A stretch of 64,000 nt of DNA, from the NCBI GenBank assembly GCA_947396885.1, contig OX377204.1, positions 186,001 through 250,000 on the forward strand, written 5' to 3'. The stretch comes from Heligmosomoides polygyrus polygyrus (taxonomy: Eukaryota > Nematoda > Chromadorea > Rhabditida > Heligmosomidae). A program made the translations under genes and the position numbers. The notes under the pieces were generated by a model that ran no database searches, was not told the origin of the DNA, and saw nothing but the letters and a program-made list of their open reading frames with translations. Position 1 is the first letter of the stretch. Each line of letters begins with the position of its first letter. Shown here piece by piece: positions 41,336-50,684 of the stretch.

Positions 41336-44300
41336 CGTCTTCAAAGCCATGGTAGTTGAAATGACCTTCAACAAAGAACTAGAGGAAGAAGTGTCGACCT
41401 CAAACGCCGTAGCGCAAGAGGAGGTCTACGACATCGAGTTGTTCCAGAGAATCCGATATCAGTCCCTCAGTCGCATCAAGCGCGTTGTAGCTTACGTTAT
41501 GCGATTCATCAGAGCTTTGGCTACAAGAGTTCAGAGGAGAAAACATTCCATGAAGATGTCGAAGTTTTTCGACAAAGACATGGAAGAACTCGGCTCGGAT
41601 TCATTAACGGGACCTGAAATCGCACTCGCTGGGAAAATGCTGGGAAGGCAACATCAGATATCGTCAATCCAGCAAATTGGTCAAAAAACCCTTCACCATC
41701 TGAATCTGCGCCCAGATGAATTCGGAATCTTAAGATGCTTCGGAAGAATGGGGAATAGCGCGTTGGAAACTTCAGCTCAGTATCCAATGCTGGTCCTCCA
41801 GAAGTCATGGTTGTCCCGACTCATAATCCAAGGATATCACGAAAAGGGCCATCCTGGAGTGGGGCATACTATGGCGCTTATCCGTCAGCGTTACTGGATT
41901 CCACAGCTAAGGTGTCAAGTGACGAAGTTTATCCGAGGCTGCCTTGCATGCCAAAAATTCAACAACTTGCCATATAAGTATCCAGAGCAAGGAGACCTTC
42001 CATCACGACGGGTGCAACGATCGCGTCCTTTTGAGCACGTGGGATTGGACTATTTCGGTCCCGTCATGATCGACGGTGGAGGAGGGGAAATAAAGAAAGC
42101 TTACGGCTGCATAATTACTTGTATGGTGACAAGACTCCTTCACCTAGATATCGTATCGGATTTGTCGACGTACGCGTTTCTCCAGATACTGCGCAGATTC
42201 TTCGCAAGAAGGGGTGTACCTAGGTCGATAACCAGTGACAATGCGCCGACGTTTACTCTGGGCGACGCTGTCCTAGAGGAATGCAGCAAGAGCGCGTGTC
42301 GAGATCCAGAAATCTCTAAATTTGCCAGCGACCACGAGATCGAATGGATCTACATTACTCCGTATGCCCCATGGCAGGGAGGTGTCTATGAACGTCTTAT
42401 AAGATCTGTCAAACTGGCACTCTTTAAGAGTTTAGGGAAGCGCGTTCCTCCCTTTGAAGAGCTATTAACGGTGATCACCGAAATAGAAGGACTGCTAAAC
42501 ACCAGACCCTTGGTGTACGTGGAATCTGGTACAGAGGCAGATCGAGTACTTAGACCCATCGATTTTCTGCAGAATAACTTCGAAATTCCTTTTCCGCTTG
42601 ATTCCACACAGGAAACGGATGGTGACCCCACCTATCTTCCTCCTGAAGACCGCGCGTTGTTCCAGTCGAAAATGCAAGTAATTGAGGCTTTGAAGAGCTC
42701 ATGCAAAATACCGGAGCGATTTTGGCAGATCTGGCAAAGCGAGTACTTAACTGCCTTACGGGAGAAGCATCAACGCGAGGTAGGAAGGCAGCGAGGAAGC
42801 AGTTATCTTCCAGAGAAAGGCAAGGTTGTACTCATAAGCGACGGCTTGCAACCTCGACATTCATGGAAGATGGGACGAATTGATGAACTGTTGGAAAATG
42901 ACAAAGGAGTTGTTCGAGAAGCGGTAGTACTTCTTCCATCGCGTCGAAAAATTAGAAGACCCTTAAACCTTCCAATACCGTTGGAAATGGAAGACGACGC
43001 AAAGAGAGAAGCCTCAGAAGAGCTTCACCGCTCTGGCGACAACAGCCATGAAGAGGGAGAACCAGACGCGTTAAAAGAGAATTCTCCGAATACTCCACAA
43101 TCAACCCGTTACAACCTTCGTCCACGGAAAAACATTACCTACACGGAAGATCTGGTGAACTCAGCGAATAGAAATATCCTCCCTCTCATGCTATGCTCAA
43201 TTATGGGAATGTTTTCAATCATACCGTCATCGTATGCTCAAATTCCTCCTAAACGTCATCCAAACTTGCGCTACATTCGCTGCTTACAAGGAGGAGTACA
43301 ACTGGTTTCACCTTATAAAACGCGTTACGAGGTATGCACCGAAATAAACTGTGTCAAATTCGAAGATCCGCGTACTAACGAGGTTCTACGGTTACCTCCC
43401 CAGGTTGTTCTCCACGATCACGAAGTGCAGTGGAAATTCGAAGAAAACGGTTCAGTACAGGTAATAGAAACAGTATGCCCTGCTGCTCCATTTTGCGAAA
43501 ATGTCGACTGCGTCATGTGTTCAGCTGTGTTGTTCAATCCGGAATGCTGGCCATTGGGAGCTATAGCATTATTCGCGCTTTTGTTTTATCTGCTTCTGAC
43601 AGGATGCTACGTGTTACTGTACGTGCCTATGGTTGTGGGAAGACCTTTGCGCGTGATAGCAACATTGTTTGGCCGCGTTGTTCAGCTCTCTCTGAGATGG
43701 CTATTCCGAAGATTTCAGCGAACAGCGCCGCGGCAGGTTGCTGATATTACTGAACTGCTAGCTGTAGTTATGATCATAGCAGTTGTCGCGGTGTGCGGAT
43801 GCCAGCAGGTGAACGTTTTCTCTCACCACATGACAGTATGTGCAGAGGGAAATAAGACCTGTAAGGTCCGTGTTTCAGAGGTGCTGAAGGTGAATCCTTT
43901 CAGCAGAGAGGCATGCCTGAAACTGAGAAACAACTCAACTACGGTGCATGAAGTTCGAGTCTTCTGGAATTCACTTATCTTAACGTGCGAACCAGAAAGT
44001 CTTATGTATACTCGAGACACCGCGTACAACATCATTGACAGCAAAAGATGTCCTCACACAGGCTCGTGTGTGGGTGAAAAATGCGCGGCAATAAACAGTT
44101 CGAGTTTGGTACCAGAATTAGAAGAAGGAAATCGATATCCGGGGATTACATCGTGTGTAGAATCCTGCGGTGGTCTGGGCTGTGACTGCTTCTATTGGAG
44201 CTCAGGTTGTCTATTCTACCGGATCTATCTCACCCCGAGTACTCGAGACATCTTCGAAATCTTCCGCTGTAGCAGATGGACTGAAGCTGCGAAAGTTAAG

Positions 44301-46997
44301 ATCAGTCATATGAACGCGTTGAATGGTAAAACTCAGTCATTTGTAGCATTCATGCGGCCAAACGTTGCAGTCAAATGGAAATCATTTTCGTTCACTCTCA
44401 GTTCGCTGACACTTCCACCATTACCTTCGCTTAACATGCCCTTTATCACGAATGGCAGGACTACTGCGCTATGGGATACGCGTTTCATTCCAGCCCTACA
44501 GTGCCGCAGCGCTAAAGCAGCAGAAAGTCTACAATGCAAGGTAGTGGCAGACTGTGTTTGCAATCCCGCTGAAACGAAAGCGAACTGTAATTGCAAAGGA
44601 CTGAACATTTCAGAGTGGTTTCATAATATACAATATAGTCTTCCAGTCGTGAGACCCTCAGTATCTTTTCGACGGACTAGTGAGGGAGGCGTTCAAGCCA
44701 GTGTCCCCACAATGACCACTTCCGAAATTGTTATGACGCTCGAGGATGAACTGAAGACTGCGATTCGCGTAGATGATGATATCTGCACCGTAAATAGCGC
44801 GTTACTGACCGGGTGCTACAAATGCGCAAGAGGAGCAGTCGCTCGAGTAAGCTGTAAGTCATCGAAATCGATACAGGCAGAGGTTCTATGTGGCAAAACG
44901 AGCTTCACAATCAAATGCGACGAAAACGGGGTAAAGAGCGAGCTAAGATTCAGCTTTATGGTGGCAAGAATCCATCTCGAGTGTAAGGTTTCATGCGGAA
45001 GTGTTACCACAAGATTCGAAATAGCTGGTATCCTGAAATTTACTCACATGGCCTCAGCTATGATGAATTCGTGGTTACCAGGGAAAGGTAGCAACGTATC
45101 AGAGGTGCAATGGCCTGATTTCTTTCACATTGCTGACATCTTCCTCGAGTGGTACAAATCGCTCCTTCTAGCAATCATCACTGTTTTAGTTACCGCAGGC
45201 ATTACGTACGTCTTTATATCGACGTGTGGATTGCGTTGCATATGGTTCATTCTTCGCGTACCACTTCGCTTTTGCCGGTACCTCTTCCAGTTGTTTTTTC
45301 GGCTACCGGTGTTGGTTGTCGCGTTCTTGCGCGTAGTGTGCAGTCAAGGAGACGCAGATATTTGTAATCATAAAATCGACGCGCAAAACATCAGGCCGAT
45401 ATCGATTTTCCAAGAAATCCGCAGTGAAACTTACAAAAATGCATTCAGAGGAATATCGGGTACAATAACACTCCGTCGCGTATGTTCTCCTTTCAGGATG
45501 GTGCAGAAAGAAATGGACGGAGATACTACGCTTTTGGAAGCTCTCTTACGTACACCTGTCCCATCATCGCTGGCGCTAGAAGCCGAACTCGTGCAACATC
45601 TCGACTGCCTGCGCCGACAGGCAGACCTCGCGTCCACGCTCAAAATTCAGTGGGAATTCGTCAAAGAAGACGAATCTTTCTTGTTGGCCGGACCAGGCGA
45701 ACAAGTTCCCCTTCTAGCTCGGTGGCTGAGGAATGCAGAAACAACAAAAGAAAAGATTCTTCGCGTTGGTACGTGTCATCGTCTTCCTAATGCGTTAGTT
45801 GAATGTAAAGATCCATATAAGGCTTTGGCAGATTTAGGTACCCGTTACCTCTTGACGGACGCGTTGTACGATCGCATGGTCCAGGCCGGTCAGATTTCGC
45901 GTTTCGAACACCGTGAATGGCTAGAGAAGCAAAGGGGTCTCGACGGCCGACAGTTTCCTCTCCTCGTTCTGATTGGTGAAAAAACAATGATGCTGGACGC
46001 AATAATCAAGCAGATGGAAGAACACTTGCAGAAACAGGAGACGGCGCTAAAAGAAGAGGCCTCGCTAACACCTTCTGCTGTGTCGCTGATCGTCAGAAGA
46101 GAAATCGTTTCACTTCAAGAGTCCATCATCAAGTCTACAACCTCTCAGGTCGAGGATTGCCGAAAGAAAATGAACGTTCAAGAAGCTGAAATGGACCGCT
46201 TGAAGAAAGCAGTGCAAGTAATGGACAAATCAGGCAATGCCGGTGAAGAAGGCCCGCTAGCAGTGCATTTGAATGCAAATGAAAAAAGGCATTTGGATGG
46301 TAACAAAGTTCGCGTAATGGTTAACGACGAGAGCATTGCAGACGACGAGTATTGGTCCCGTATGGTCAACGAAGTGAGCGATAATCGAGAATCGGAGGCA
46401 AAAATAAGCACTAAGAACGACGAGCCAGCGGTCAAAGTGAGGAAAGTCGAGCCTCCACGTGACCGTGGAAAGCAAAATCGCGTTCCTTCAGGTGCCAAAG
46501 TGGAAGCGGTCGCTCCTCCGATAGTGTTCGGCGAGAGCCAACGTGCTCGTGAACTTGAAAGAGAGATCGCTAAGATGGAGAAGGCTCTCGCGTCGTTTCC
46601 CTATAGACATCGGGAGGACGATTGTAAAGGCATATCGCCGACAATGAAGTGCGCGTTTTGCAGAGCCGAAGGAGAGCACTTTTCCGACGCGTGTACTCTG
46701 TGGCGAAGTGGGGATGCGCGTAGGAACATTGTGAGATCCATGGGATGCTGTAAATTCTGCCTAGAAATGGACCACGAAGAGTCCGAATGTGGACTGAAAG
46801 AGAAGGTGTGCTGGTATTGCTCCAGAGTAATAGGAACCGCGTTTGAGGTGCTGATACCAGAGGATGGTCGTTTCCATCACCGTTCGCTATGCAACGTTCC
46901 CGATAAAAAACCCCTCGCACGCGCAATGCTCGAGAATGCGAGGAGAGAGCTGAGAGCGATACGCGATGCCTACGGTGAATCATCGAGAGGGAAGTGA
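41193..46997 (+). CDS. BEL/Pao ORF2: integrase, envelope-like glycoprotein, zinc-knuckle domain
   Basis: The open frame is 1934 residues from its first ATG, overlapping ORF1 by 143 nt. Integrase shows an HHCC finger (residues about 215-255, CLACQKF), LDYFGPV (286), SDNAPTF (348) and PWQGGVYERL (394), then the C-terminal LISDGLQPRHSWKMGRI block. From about residue 666 the product is Cys-rich with hydrophobic segments near 786, 853 and 1324. From 1436 it is a soluble coiled-coil and zinc-knuckle region. Real expression is unlikely to start at 41193, because the RNase H-integrase junction must be crossed by frameshift or the break is a mutation. The parts are described separately. Confidence 0.85.
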   Translation: MRSSLAMFPLTITLQTVPREDWEKKEFLDHFWWTGPPFLCVPLKNWDDVFKAMVVEMTFNKELEEEVSTSNAVAQEEVYDIELFQRIRYQSLSRIKRVVAYVMRFIRALATRVQRRKHSMKMSKFFDKDMEELGSDSLTGPEIALAGKMLGRQHQISSIQQIGQKTLHHLNLRPDEFGILRCFGRMGNSALETSAQYPMLVLQKSWLSRLIIQGYHEKGHPGVGHTMALIRQRYWIPQLRCQVTKFIRGCLACQKFNNLPYKYPEQGDLPSRRVQRSRPFEHVGLDYFGPVMIDGGGGEIKKAYGCIITCMVTRLLHLDIVSDLSTYAFLQILRRFFARRGVPRSITSDNAPTFTLGDAVLEECSKSACRDPEISKFASDHEIEWIYITPYAPWQGGVYERLIRSVKLALFKSLGKRVPPFEELLTVITEIEGLLNTRPLVYVESGTEADRVLRPIDFLQNNFEIPFPLDSTQETDGDPTYLPPEDRALFQSKMQVIEALKSSCKIPERFWQIWQSEYLTALREKHQREVGRQRGSSYLPEKGKVVLISDGLQPRHSWKMGRIDELLENDKGVVREAVVLLPSRRKIRRPLNLPIPLEMEDDAKREASEELHRSGDNSHEEGEPDALKENSPNTPQSTRYNLRPRKNITYTEDLVNSANRNILPLMLCSIMGMFSIIPSSYAQIPPKRHPNLRYIRCLQGGVQLVSPYKTRYEVCTEINCVKFEDPRTNEVLRLPPQVVLHDHEVQWKFEENGSVQVIETVCPAAPFCENVDCVMCSAVLFNPECWPLGAIALFALLFYLLLTGCYVLLYVPMVVGRPLRVIATLFGRVVQLSLRWLFRRFQRTAPRQVADITELLAVVMIIAVVAVCGCQQVNVFSHHMTVCAEGNKTCKVRVSEVLKVNPFSREACLKLRNNSTTVHEVRVFWNSLILTCEPESLMYTRDTAYNIIDSKRCPHTGSCVGEKCAAINSSSLVPELEEGNRYPGITSCVESCGGLGCDCFYWSSGCLFYRIYLTPSTRDIFEIFRCSRWTEAAKVKISHMNALNGKTQSFVAFMRPNVAVKWKSFSFTLSSLTLPPLPSLNMPFITNGRTTALWDTRFIPALQCRSAKAAESLQCKVVADCVCNPAETKANCNCKGLNISEWFHNIQYSLPVVRPSVSFRRTSEGGVQASVPTMTTSEIVMTLEDELKTAIRVDDDICTVNSALLTGCYKCARGAVARVSCKSSKSIQAEVLCGKTSFTIKCDENGVKSELRFSFMVARIHLECKVSCGSVTTRFEIAGILKFTHMASAMMNSWLPGKGSNVSEVQWPDFFHIADIFLEWYKSLLLAIITVLVTAGITYVFISTCGLRCIWFILRVPLRFCRYLFQLFFRLPVLVVAFLRVVCSQGDADICNHKIDAQNIRPISIFQEIRSETYKNAFRGISGTITLRRVCSPFRMVQKEMDGDTTLLEALLRTPVPSSLALEAELVQHLDCLRRQADLASTLKIQWEFVKEDESFLLAGPGEQVPLLARWLRNAETTKEKILRVGTCHRLPNALVECKDPYKALADLGTRYLLTDALYDRMVQAGQISRFEHREWLEKQRGLDGRQFPLLVLIGEKTMMLDAIIKQMEEHLQKQETALKEEASLTPSAVSLIVRREIVSLQESIIKSTTSQVEDCRKKMNVQEAEMDRLKKAVQVMDKSGNAGEEGPLAVHLNANEKRHLDGNKVRVMVNDESIADDEYWSRMVNEVSDNRESEAKISTKNDEPAVKVRKVEPPRDRGKQNRVPSGAKVEAVAPPIVFGESQRARELEREIAKMEKALASFPYRHREDDCKGISPTMKCAFCRAEGEHFSDACTLWRSGDARRNIVRSMGCCKFCLEMDHEESECGLKEKVCWYCSRVIGTAFEVLIPEDGRFHHRSLCNVPDKKPLARAMLENARRELRAIRDAYGESSRGK
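43188..45497 (+). CDS. Envelope-like glycoprotein region of ORF2 (phlebovirus-Gc type)
   Basis: An in-frame ATG at 43188 starts a hydrophobic segment (MFSIIPSSYA) that could act as signal peptide. It is followed by a Cys-rich part and transmembrane runs at about 43550-43640. A second signal-like helix (LLAVVMIIAVVAVCGC, about 43750) precedes a longer Cys-rich ectodomain with GGLGCDCFYWSSGCLFYR. The latter matches the pattern of phlebovirus-type class II fusion glycoproteins known from nematode BEL elements. A membrane anchor lies near 45160-45230 with a Cys/Arg-rich tail. Cleavage sites and fusion competence cannot be judged from sequence alone. Separation from integrase by splicing or processing is inference. 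Confidence 0.7.
45491..45497 (+). promoter_or_regulatory. Candidate 3' splice site before the downstream BEL domain
   Basis: The sequence ttctcctttcag ends at 45496, one base before the ATG at 45498. It matches the nematode acceptor consensus closely and could receive a cis- or trans-spliced leader for a subgenomic mRNA. Confidence 0.45.
45498..46997 (+). CDS. Downstream domain of ORF2: coiled coil plus zinc knuckles, function unknown
   Basis: The ATG at 45498 comes directly after TTTCAGG (45491-45497), a strong nematode-type 3' splice site, and is in frame with the envelope. The 499 residues contain an N-terminal helical part (LLEALLRTPVPSSLALEAEL), a predicted coiled coil at about ORF2 residues 1606-1680 and an acidic linker. 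Three Cys/His clusters at 1819-1876 (CAFC...H...C, CKFC...H...C, CWYC) resemble the zinc knuckles of ORF1 gag. No such domain is expected after envelope in a BEL element. A second nucleocapsid-like or RNA-binding protein is a possible role. It is not otherwise recognised. Confidence 0.6.
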   Translation: MVQKEMDGDTTLLEALLRTPVPSSLALEAELVQHLDCLRRQADLASTLKIQWEFVKEDESFLLAGPGEQVPLLARWLRNAETTKEKILRVGTCHRLPNALVECKDPYKALADLGTRYLLTDALYDRMVQAGQISRFEHREWLEKQRGLDGRQFPLLVLIGEKTMMLDAIIKQMEEHLQKQETALKEEASLTPSAVSLIVRREIVSLQESIIKSTTSQVEDCRKKMNVQEAEMDRLKKAVQVMDKSGNAGEEGPLAVHLNANEKRHLDGNKVRVMVNDESIADDEYWSRMVNEVSDNRESEAKISTKNDEPAVKVRKVEPPRDRGKQNRVPSGAKVEAVAPPIVFGESQRARELEREIAKMEKALASFPYRHREDDCKGISPTMKCAFCRAEGEHFSDACTLWRSGDARRNIVRSMGCCKFCLEMDHEESECGLKEKVCWYCSRVIGTAFEVLIPEDGRFHHRSLCNVPDKKPLARAMLENARRELRAIRDAYGESSRGK

Positions 46998-47028
46998 CGT
47001 CAACGGATCAATCGACGACGGGCCGGAG

Positions 47029-47477
47029 TGACGACAAATCGTCTTCTAAAGTCAAGGAATTCGACAATCAATAGGATGTGTTCTTTGCGGAGAGATCGCG
47101 ACGGCAGATTAGACGCATGGGACGTCTGTAAACATTTCTTTTTGCATAAATACGCAACTATGTGGACGATTTCTTTTGTTTTTGTGTTTTTATACGGCTC
47201 TCCGCATTTGTCGGTATTTTATTCTTCAAGTCCTGCTTAACGATTTCAGTTGATATCTCATTTCGACGGTCCTGTTGTCCCGTTGTCCTGTTTAACAAGT
47301 TAAGATTGGTTGATTTAGGCGTTTGTTGTTATTGTTTTTTAAATGTAATATAAATGGTTTAATTACCCAAGTTTGAGGTCCGCCGTTGGTCAAAAACAAA
47401 TTCCGTGTGGGTCTAGTTGGTATTCGTGTGCCACTGAGTTGGAAACAGGCGAGCAACCAAAAGGGCGGACTTCATTA
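47029..47477 (+). repeat. 3' LTR of the BEL/Pao element
   Basis: It is 449 bp and identical to the 5' LTR except that ttaattgccc reads ttaattaccc. The bases before it (cgacgacgggccggag) are only weakly purine-rich, so a polypurine tract is not clear. Confidence 0.95.
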
Positions 47478-48213
47478 GACTCATCAGTAGAGAAATTCTC
47501 GTCTCCTCTGGGGATGAGGGGGGGGGGGTTGGTTACGCCGAGTTAGAAGGATCTGAACAGAATCTTCAGAAGATCGTCTAGAATAGCCTGGATGAGATAA
47601 ATAAGGCCGAAATGTGGCCAGAGAGAGGGAATAACGACGCATCTCCAGCGCGGTTGTTGAAGGTGATGCTGGCCAAGACTACCCAGTGGGCCAAATCCAG
47701 ATCGGCGGATAGATCACCGTTGATTCATTGACCTGATGGTAGTCAACTTAAGTTCTTGCTCGTCCGTAGGCTTGTATGAACCTGCTTAGCAAAGCATGCG
47801 TAACCATTTAGTCAGAGTCGATCAATACTTCGAATTGCGGTACGCATTCAATTTCTACGTGACACCACTGAATGAGTTCGAATAGTGAGAGTAGGATAAC
47901 GTTTTTATATGCAAACCATTCGCTTATGAGTTTGAAGAGTTTGCAGCTCATAAAAGAAGGTTTCAGTCCGGACGCGGAAAGAAACCTGAGACGATCCTTT
48001 GGAGAGGATGTGGCAGCGCCTCGCACCACTGCGCTATACACTCTTCTCTTACACGCAATCATCTTAGAGAACTAAGGTAAATCATCTGCGTGCTAGTTCT
48101 AAGCCCAGAACAACCGATTCAATGCTCTTCGTATTTTTTCGATCGAGTAGGGCCCACAGGGTCACCATCGCACACGACGGAGACGAGTAGAGATGTTGGT
48201 GGCGACCGCGTAA
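47478..48213. repeat. Dispersed repeat copy B, right of the BEL element
   Basis: It begins with the right target duplication GACTC and continues as a copy of 1000-1200 and then 2455-3022. A run of 10 G at 47520 is expanded relative to the 5-6 G of copy A. The last bases, TAA (48211-48213), are duplicated at 49145-49147. Confidence 0.75.
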
Positions 48214-49144
48214 GGGCCTCTACAGAGTCTCGCGGCAGCTCCCCGAGAACTCGTCCATATCGCTCCCGCCGCAGTGGGACCCAAGCTGCCAATGTGGTGG
48301 AAGCCGCGGCGCGGACGAGTTGTCGCGAAGCCGCCGCACGCAAAGGTCCCCAAGGGCTGCCGCAGTTCAGGGCGACAGCGCCAGGAGCTGCGGGTGAAGC
48401 CCGCAGGGGGCGTGATAGGTGGGTGTCGATAATGGTTCATCTACTTGGAAACATTTTTTAAATGAATTCACAATTTTGCTAGGAATATAATAGGTTGGTG
48501 CGTAATTTCTGTCTATAAAAGGGCTTGACAGCCAACAATATAATCAACGCTAATGTGGACAAATGGAGGCGCATGGAATCCTGCACTCAAAACGTAACCA
48601 AAAAAACCTTGGCACGATATTAGGCAACCTTAATTGCGGGGAAAACCCTCGTGGCCTTCCAGCCACAAGTTAGCCGTGTGAGGTTTAGGAAATACCTTTG
48701 CACAGAAGTGCAGCAACAAAGCAGACCGTTCTTTTTAGTATGAGCTATAACTGCATCGTACAGACCTCCCGGACTCACCAAGGTATCGGAGGGAATGCCG
48801 TCATCATAAAGGCTACCACATTATCTTCGAGATGGTTGACAACCGAGGAACTTTTAGTGGAGTTAGAACGACAAAAGTGAGTGATAGCAAAATGGTACAG
48901 AACTGTTGAGTTATAAGGAGTGTTCTACTAGATTTCGGGGCTTACATTCAAGAACTCCTAACTTGGTTTAGAAAACGCTTCTTCACAAAAGAAAAATCGT
49001 TTTGCTTACTACATATCTGACATCCTTAGAGGCCGCTACTTCCGGCAAAAGTTCGCAGTATTGCGTACAGTGACCCTCGCGGCGCCGCACCACCCGCTGC
49101 TGTCATGGCGGGTCCGCGGCACCCGCAAGACTCTGCTGCCGGCC
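48214..49144. mobile_element. Non-autonomous foldback element, TAA target duplication
   Basis: The outer ends carry GGGCCTCTACAGAGTCTCGC and, inverted, GGCCGGCAGCAGAGTCTTGC. TAA flanks lie at 48211-48213 and 49145-49147. The empty site is TAA at 3020-3022 in copy A. A ggttggtgcgtaatttctgt motif at 48492 inside resembles a mariner end without a partner. No transposase is encoded, and the small open frame at 48698-48880 is unassigned. Confidence 0.55.
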
Positions 49145-49147
49145 TAA

Positions 49148-49474
49148 GGTCCCTGTTATACTCCCGCGGGAGCTTCCGCGGGACGTCTGCGGACGGACTG
49201 TGCACCGCGGACGGTCGTCATCGTCCCGGGGCGGCTAGCGTCGCATCGGAGCGCGTTTCCCGGCCCGACCTCCGCGAGACGACAGCCTTCCGCGGTGCAC
49301 TGCACCGCGGACGGCTGCCCTCCCGCGGGCGGGAAGTATAACACCCGTCTGGTCGTCTGTCGGCAGCGATCCGCGAACGGCGGGCGTGGCGGGCCGCGAC
49401 GAGTGGCCCGGCGCGGGGTCCCGACGCGATTTCCGCCCATCCGCGGAAGCTCCCGCGGAAGTATAACAGGGGCC
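49148..49474. mobile_element. GC-rich foldback element, TAA target duplication
   Basis: The ends ggtccctgttatactcccgc and gcggaagtataacaggggcc are inverted, with TAA at 49145-49147 and 49475-49477. It sits directly against 48214-49144 and shares the middle TAA. Internal repeats of ccgcggacgg and gcgggagc give extensive self-pairing. Confidence 0.65.
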
Positions 49475-50032
49475 TAAGGCGATATAGGCGAAATGTTAAA
49501 GCACATAAACGATACAACGTGGTTTCTTGACGAAAAAGCCGGCGGCGATAACGAGTCCCTTTATGGTATGTGCCGTGCATTCTGTTCCACGGGGTGTCGT
49601 GGAGACAGCACGAATGCACATTTTGTCCATGCAATGTCTTTTAGTTGAAATCGATAGTAACCGATCGATATTGATATTGATCGAAAACTTCCGTTAACGT
49701 TGATTAGACAGCCGATACTGCTTACATGGTGTGAGGTTTGTCGACCGACCAGTGAATCCACGTGCTCCCCATATGAGGTCCGCAACTCTGGACAGAGACG
49801 TATAATCGATATTGGTTGGCCGATTGATATTCTCCGTTAGCTGTGAAACATGTTCAGCGATATAGTGACGAGTTGCATTATTCCGAAAACAAGTTATTAG
49901 TCTGAACGATAAGTAGGAATTGGTGGTTTAGACTGAATTGTTGCGAATATTTTCATGCATACTGCCATAAATCTGCGCGGACAGAGCAGAAATCAGTAAT
50001 GTAAATCGTGATGTTGAACAGCATGCCGATTG
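49475..50032. repeat. Dispersed repeat copy B, continuation
   Basis: This is collinear with 3020-3537, including a truncated SINE body near 49570-49640 and a cgatcgatattgatattgat phrase. Homology to copy A stops at 50032 and resumes at 58277. Confidence 0.65.
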
Positions 50033-50590
50033 GTCATCCACTTGGCTCGGACGGGTGGGTGTGTGGACAGACGGACTAGTTAACTTTTGAATATAGTAGG
50101 AGATTCCCATCAGATACTCTCAGCCATAATTGTGAATCATTAACATAGCTTCAAGTCGCAGAAAGGGAAAACATTCTTTATTGGTTTTTATAGCTAGGCA
50201 AGGCAGGGCGATCAGGACAGCCATTTGTTTTGTATCATAGAACTCGAGCAAGAACTTGTTGGATTTTTCGACTTTCAGCACGTTCCTTTTGAGATAAGGA
50301 TCCCAGACTTGCGTTCAGTACTCAAGGTGTGGCAGCACGTTCATCTTGTAAAGAGGTATCAATACTGGAGCACTTAATGTTACGCAAAATCATACTTCGA
50401 CCTGATTGGCTGACCCGTTACTCGTTAAGATGTAGGCCACGTTATAGACAAGTCTCGAGAACTTCATTCGTTGAGCCTCAACCAACGGTTTGTCGGTACT
50501 ATTCTTGAAGCTATTTCACAGTAAAGGCACACATCGAATTACGCCCGCGACCATACGCCTCTACCGCAAATTTACCAAAGTGCTGCTCAC
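50033..50590. other. PTR intron, nothing recognised
   Basis: No gene, tRNA or clear repeat was recognised. Homology to the left-end copy stops at its left border. Confidence 0.35.
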
Positions 50591-50684
50591 CTTGGCGATA
50601 CTCTTCTCGCTTGGTCGTCGTTGCAACGGTGGTTTCGGCGGAACACACGTGTGCGGATTGACGCCACAGTGCTTCGAATTGTAC
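50591..50684 (-). CDS. Probable Patched-related gene exon
   Basis: A CATCCTAG acceptor and AAG|GTGAGC donor bracket 94 nt encoding YNSKHCGVNPHTCVPPKPP, then RRPSEKSIAK. The first base completes the codon left by the exon at 53594-53443. The exon ends in phase 0, as required by the exon starting at 36378. The peptide is Cys/Pro-rich and carries no PTR signature of its own, so assignment rests on splice sites and phase. The intron to 36378 is about 14.2 kb and contains the BEL element. Confidence 0.55.

Larger units (their letters stand above)
36792..47477 (+). mobile_element. BEL/Pao LTR retroelement with envelope, about 10.7 kb
   Basis: Two 449-bp LTRs enclose gag-protease-RT-RNase H (ORF1) and integrase, envelope and a zinc-knuckle domain (ORF2). 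The 5-bp duplications GACTC at 36787-36791 and 47478-47482 flank it, and an unoccupied paralogous site lies at 1000-1004. It lies in the intron of the PTR gene between exons 50591 and 36378, in the orientation opposite to that gene. The LTRs differ at one position (37121 G, 47358 A by alignment), so insertion is recent. Confidence 0.95.
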
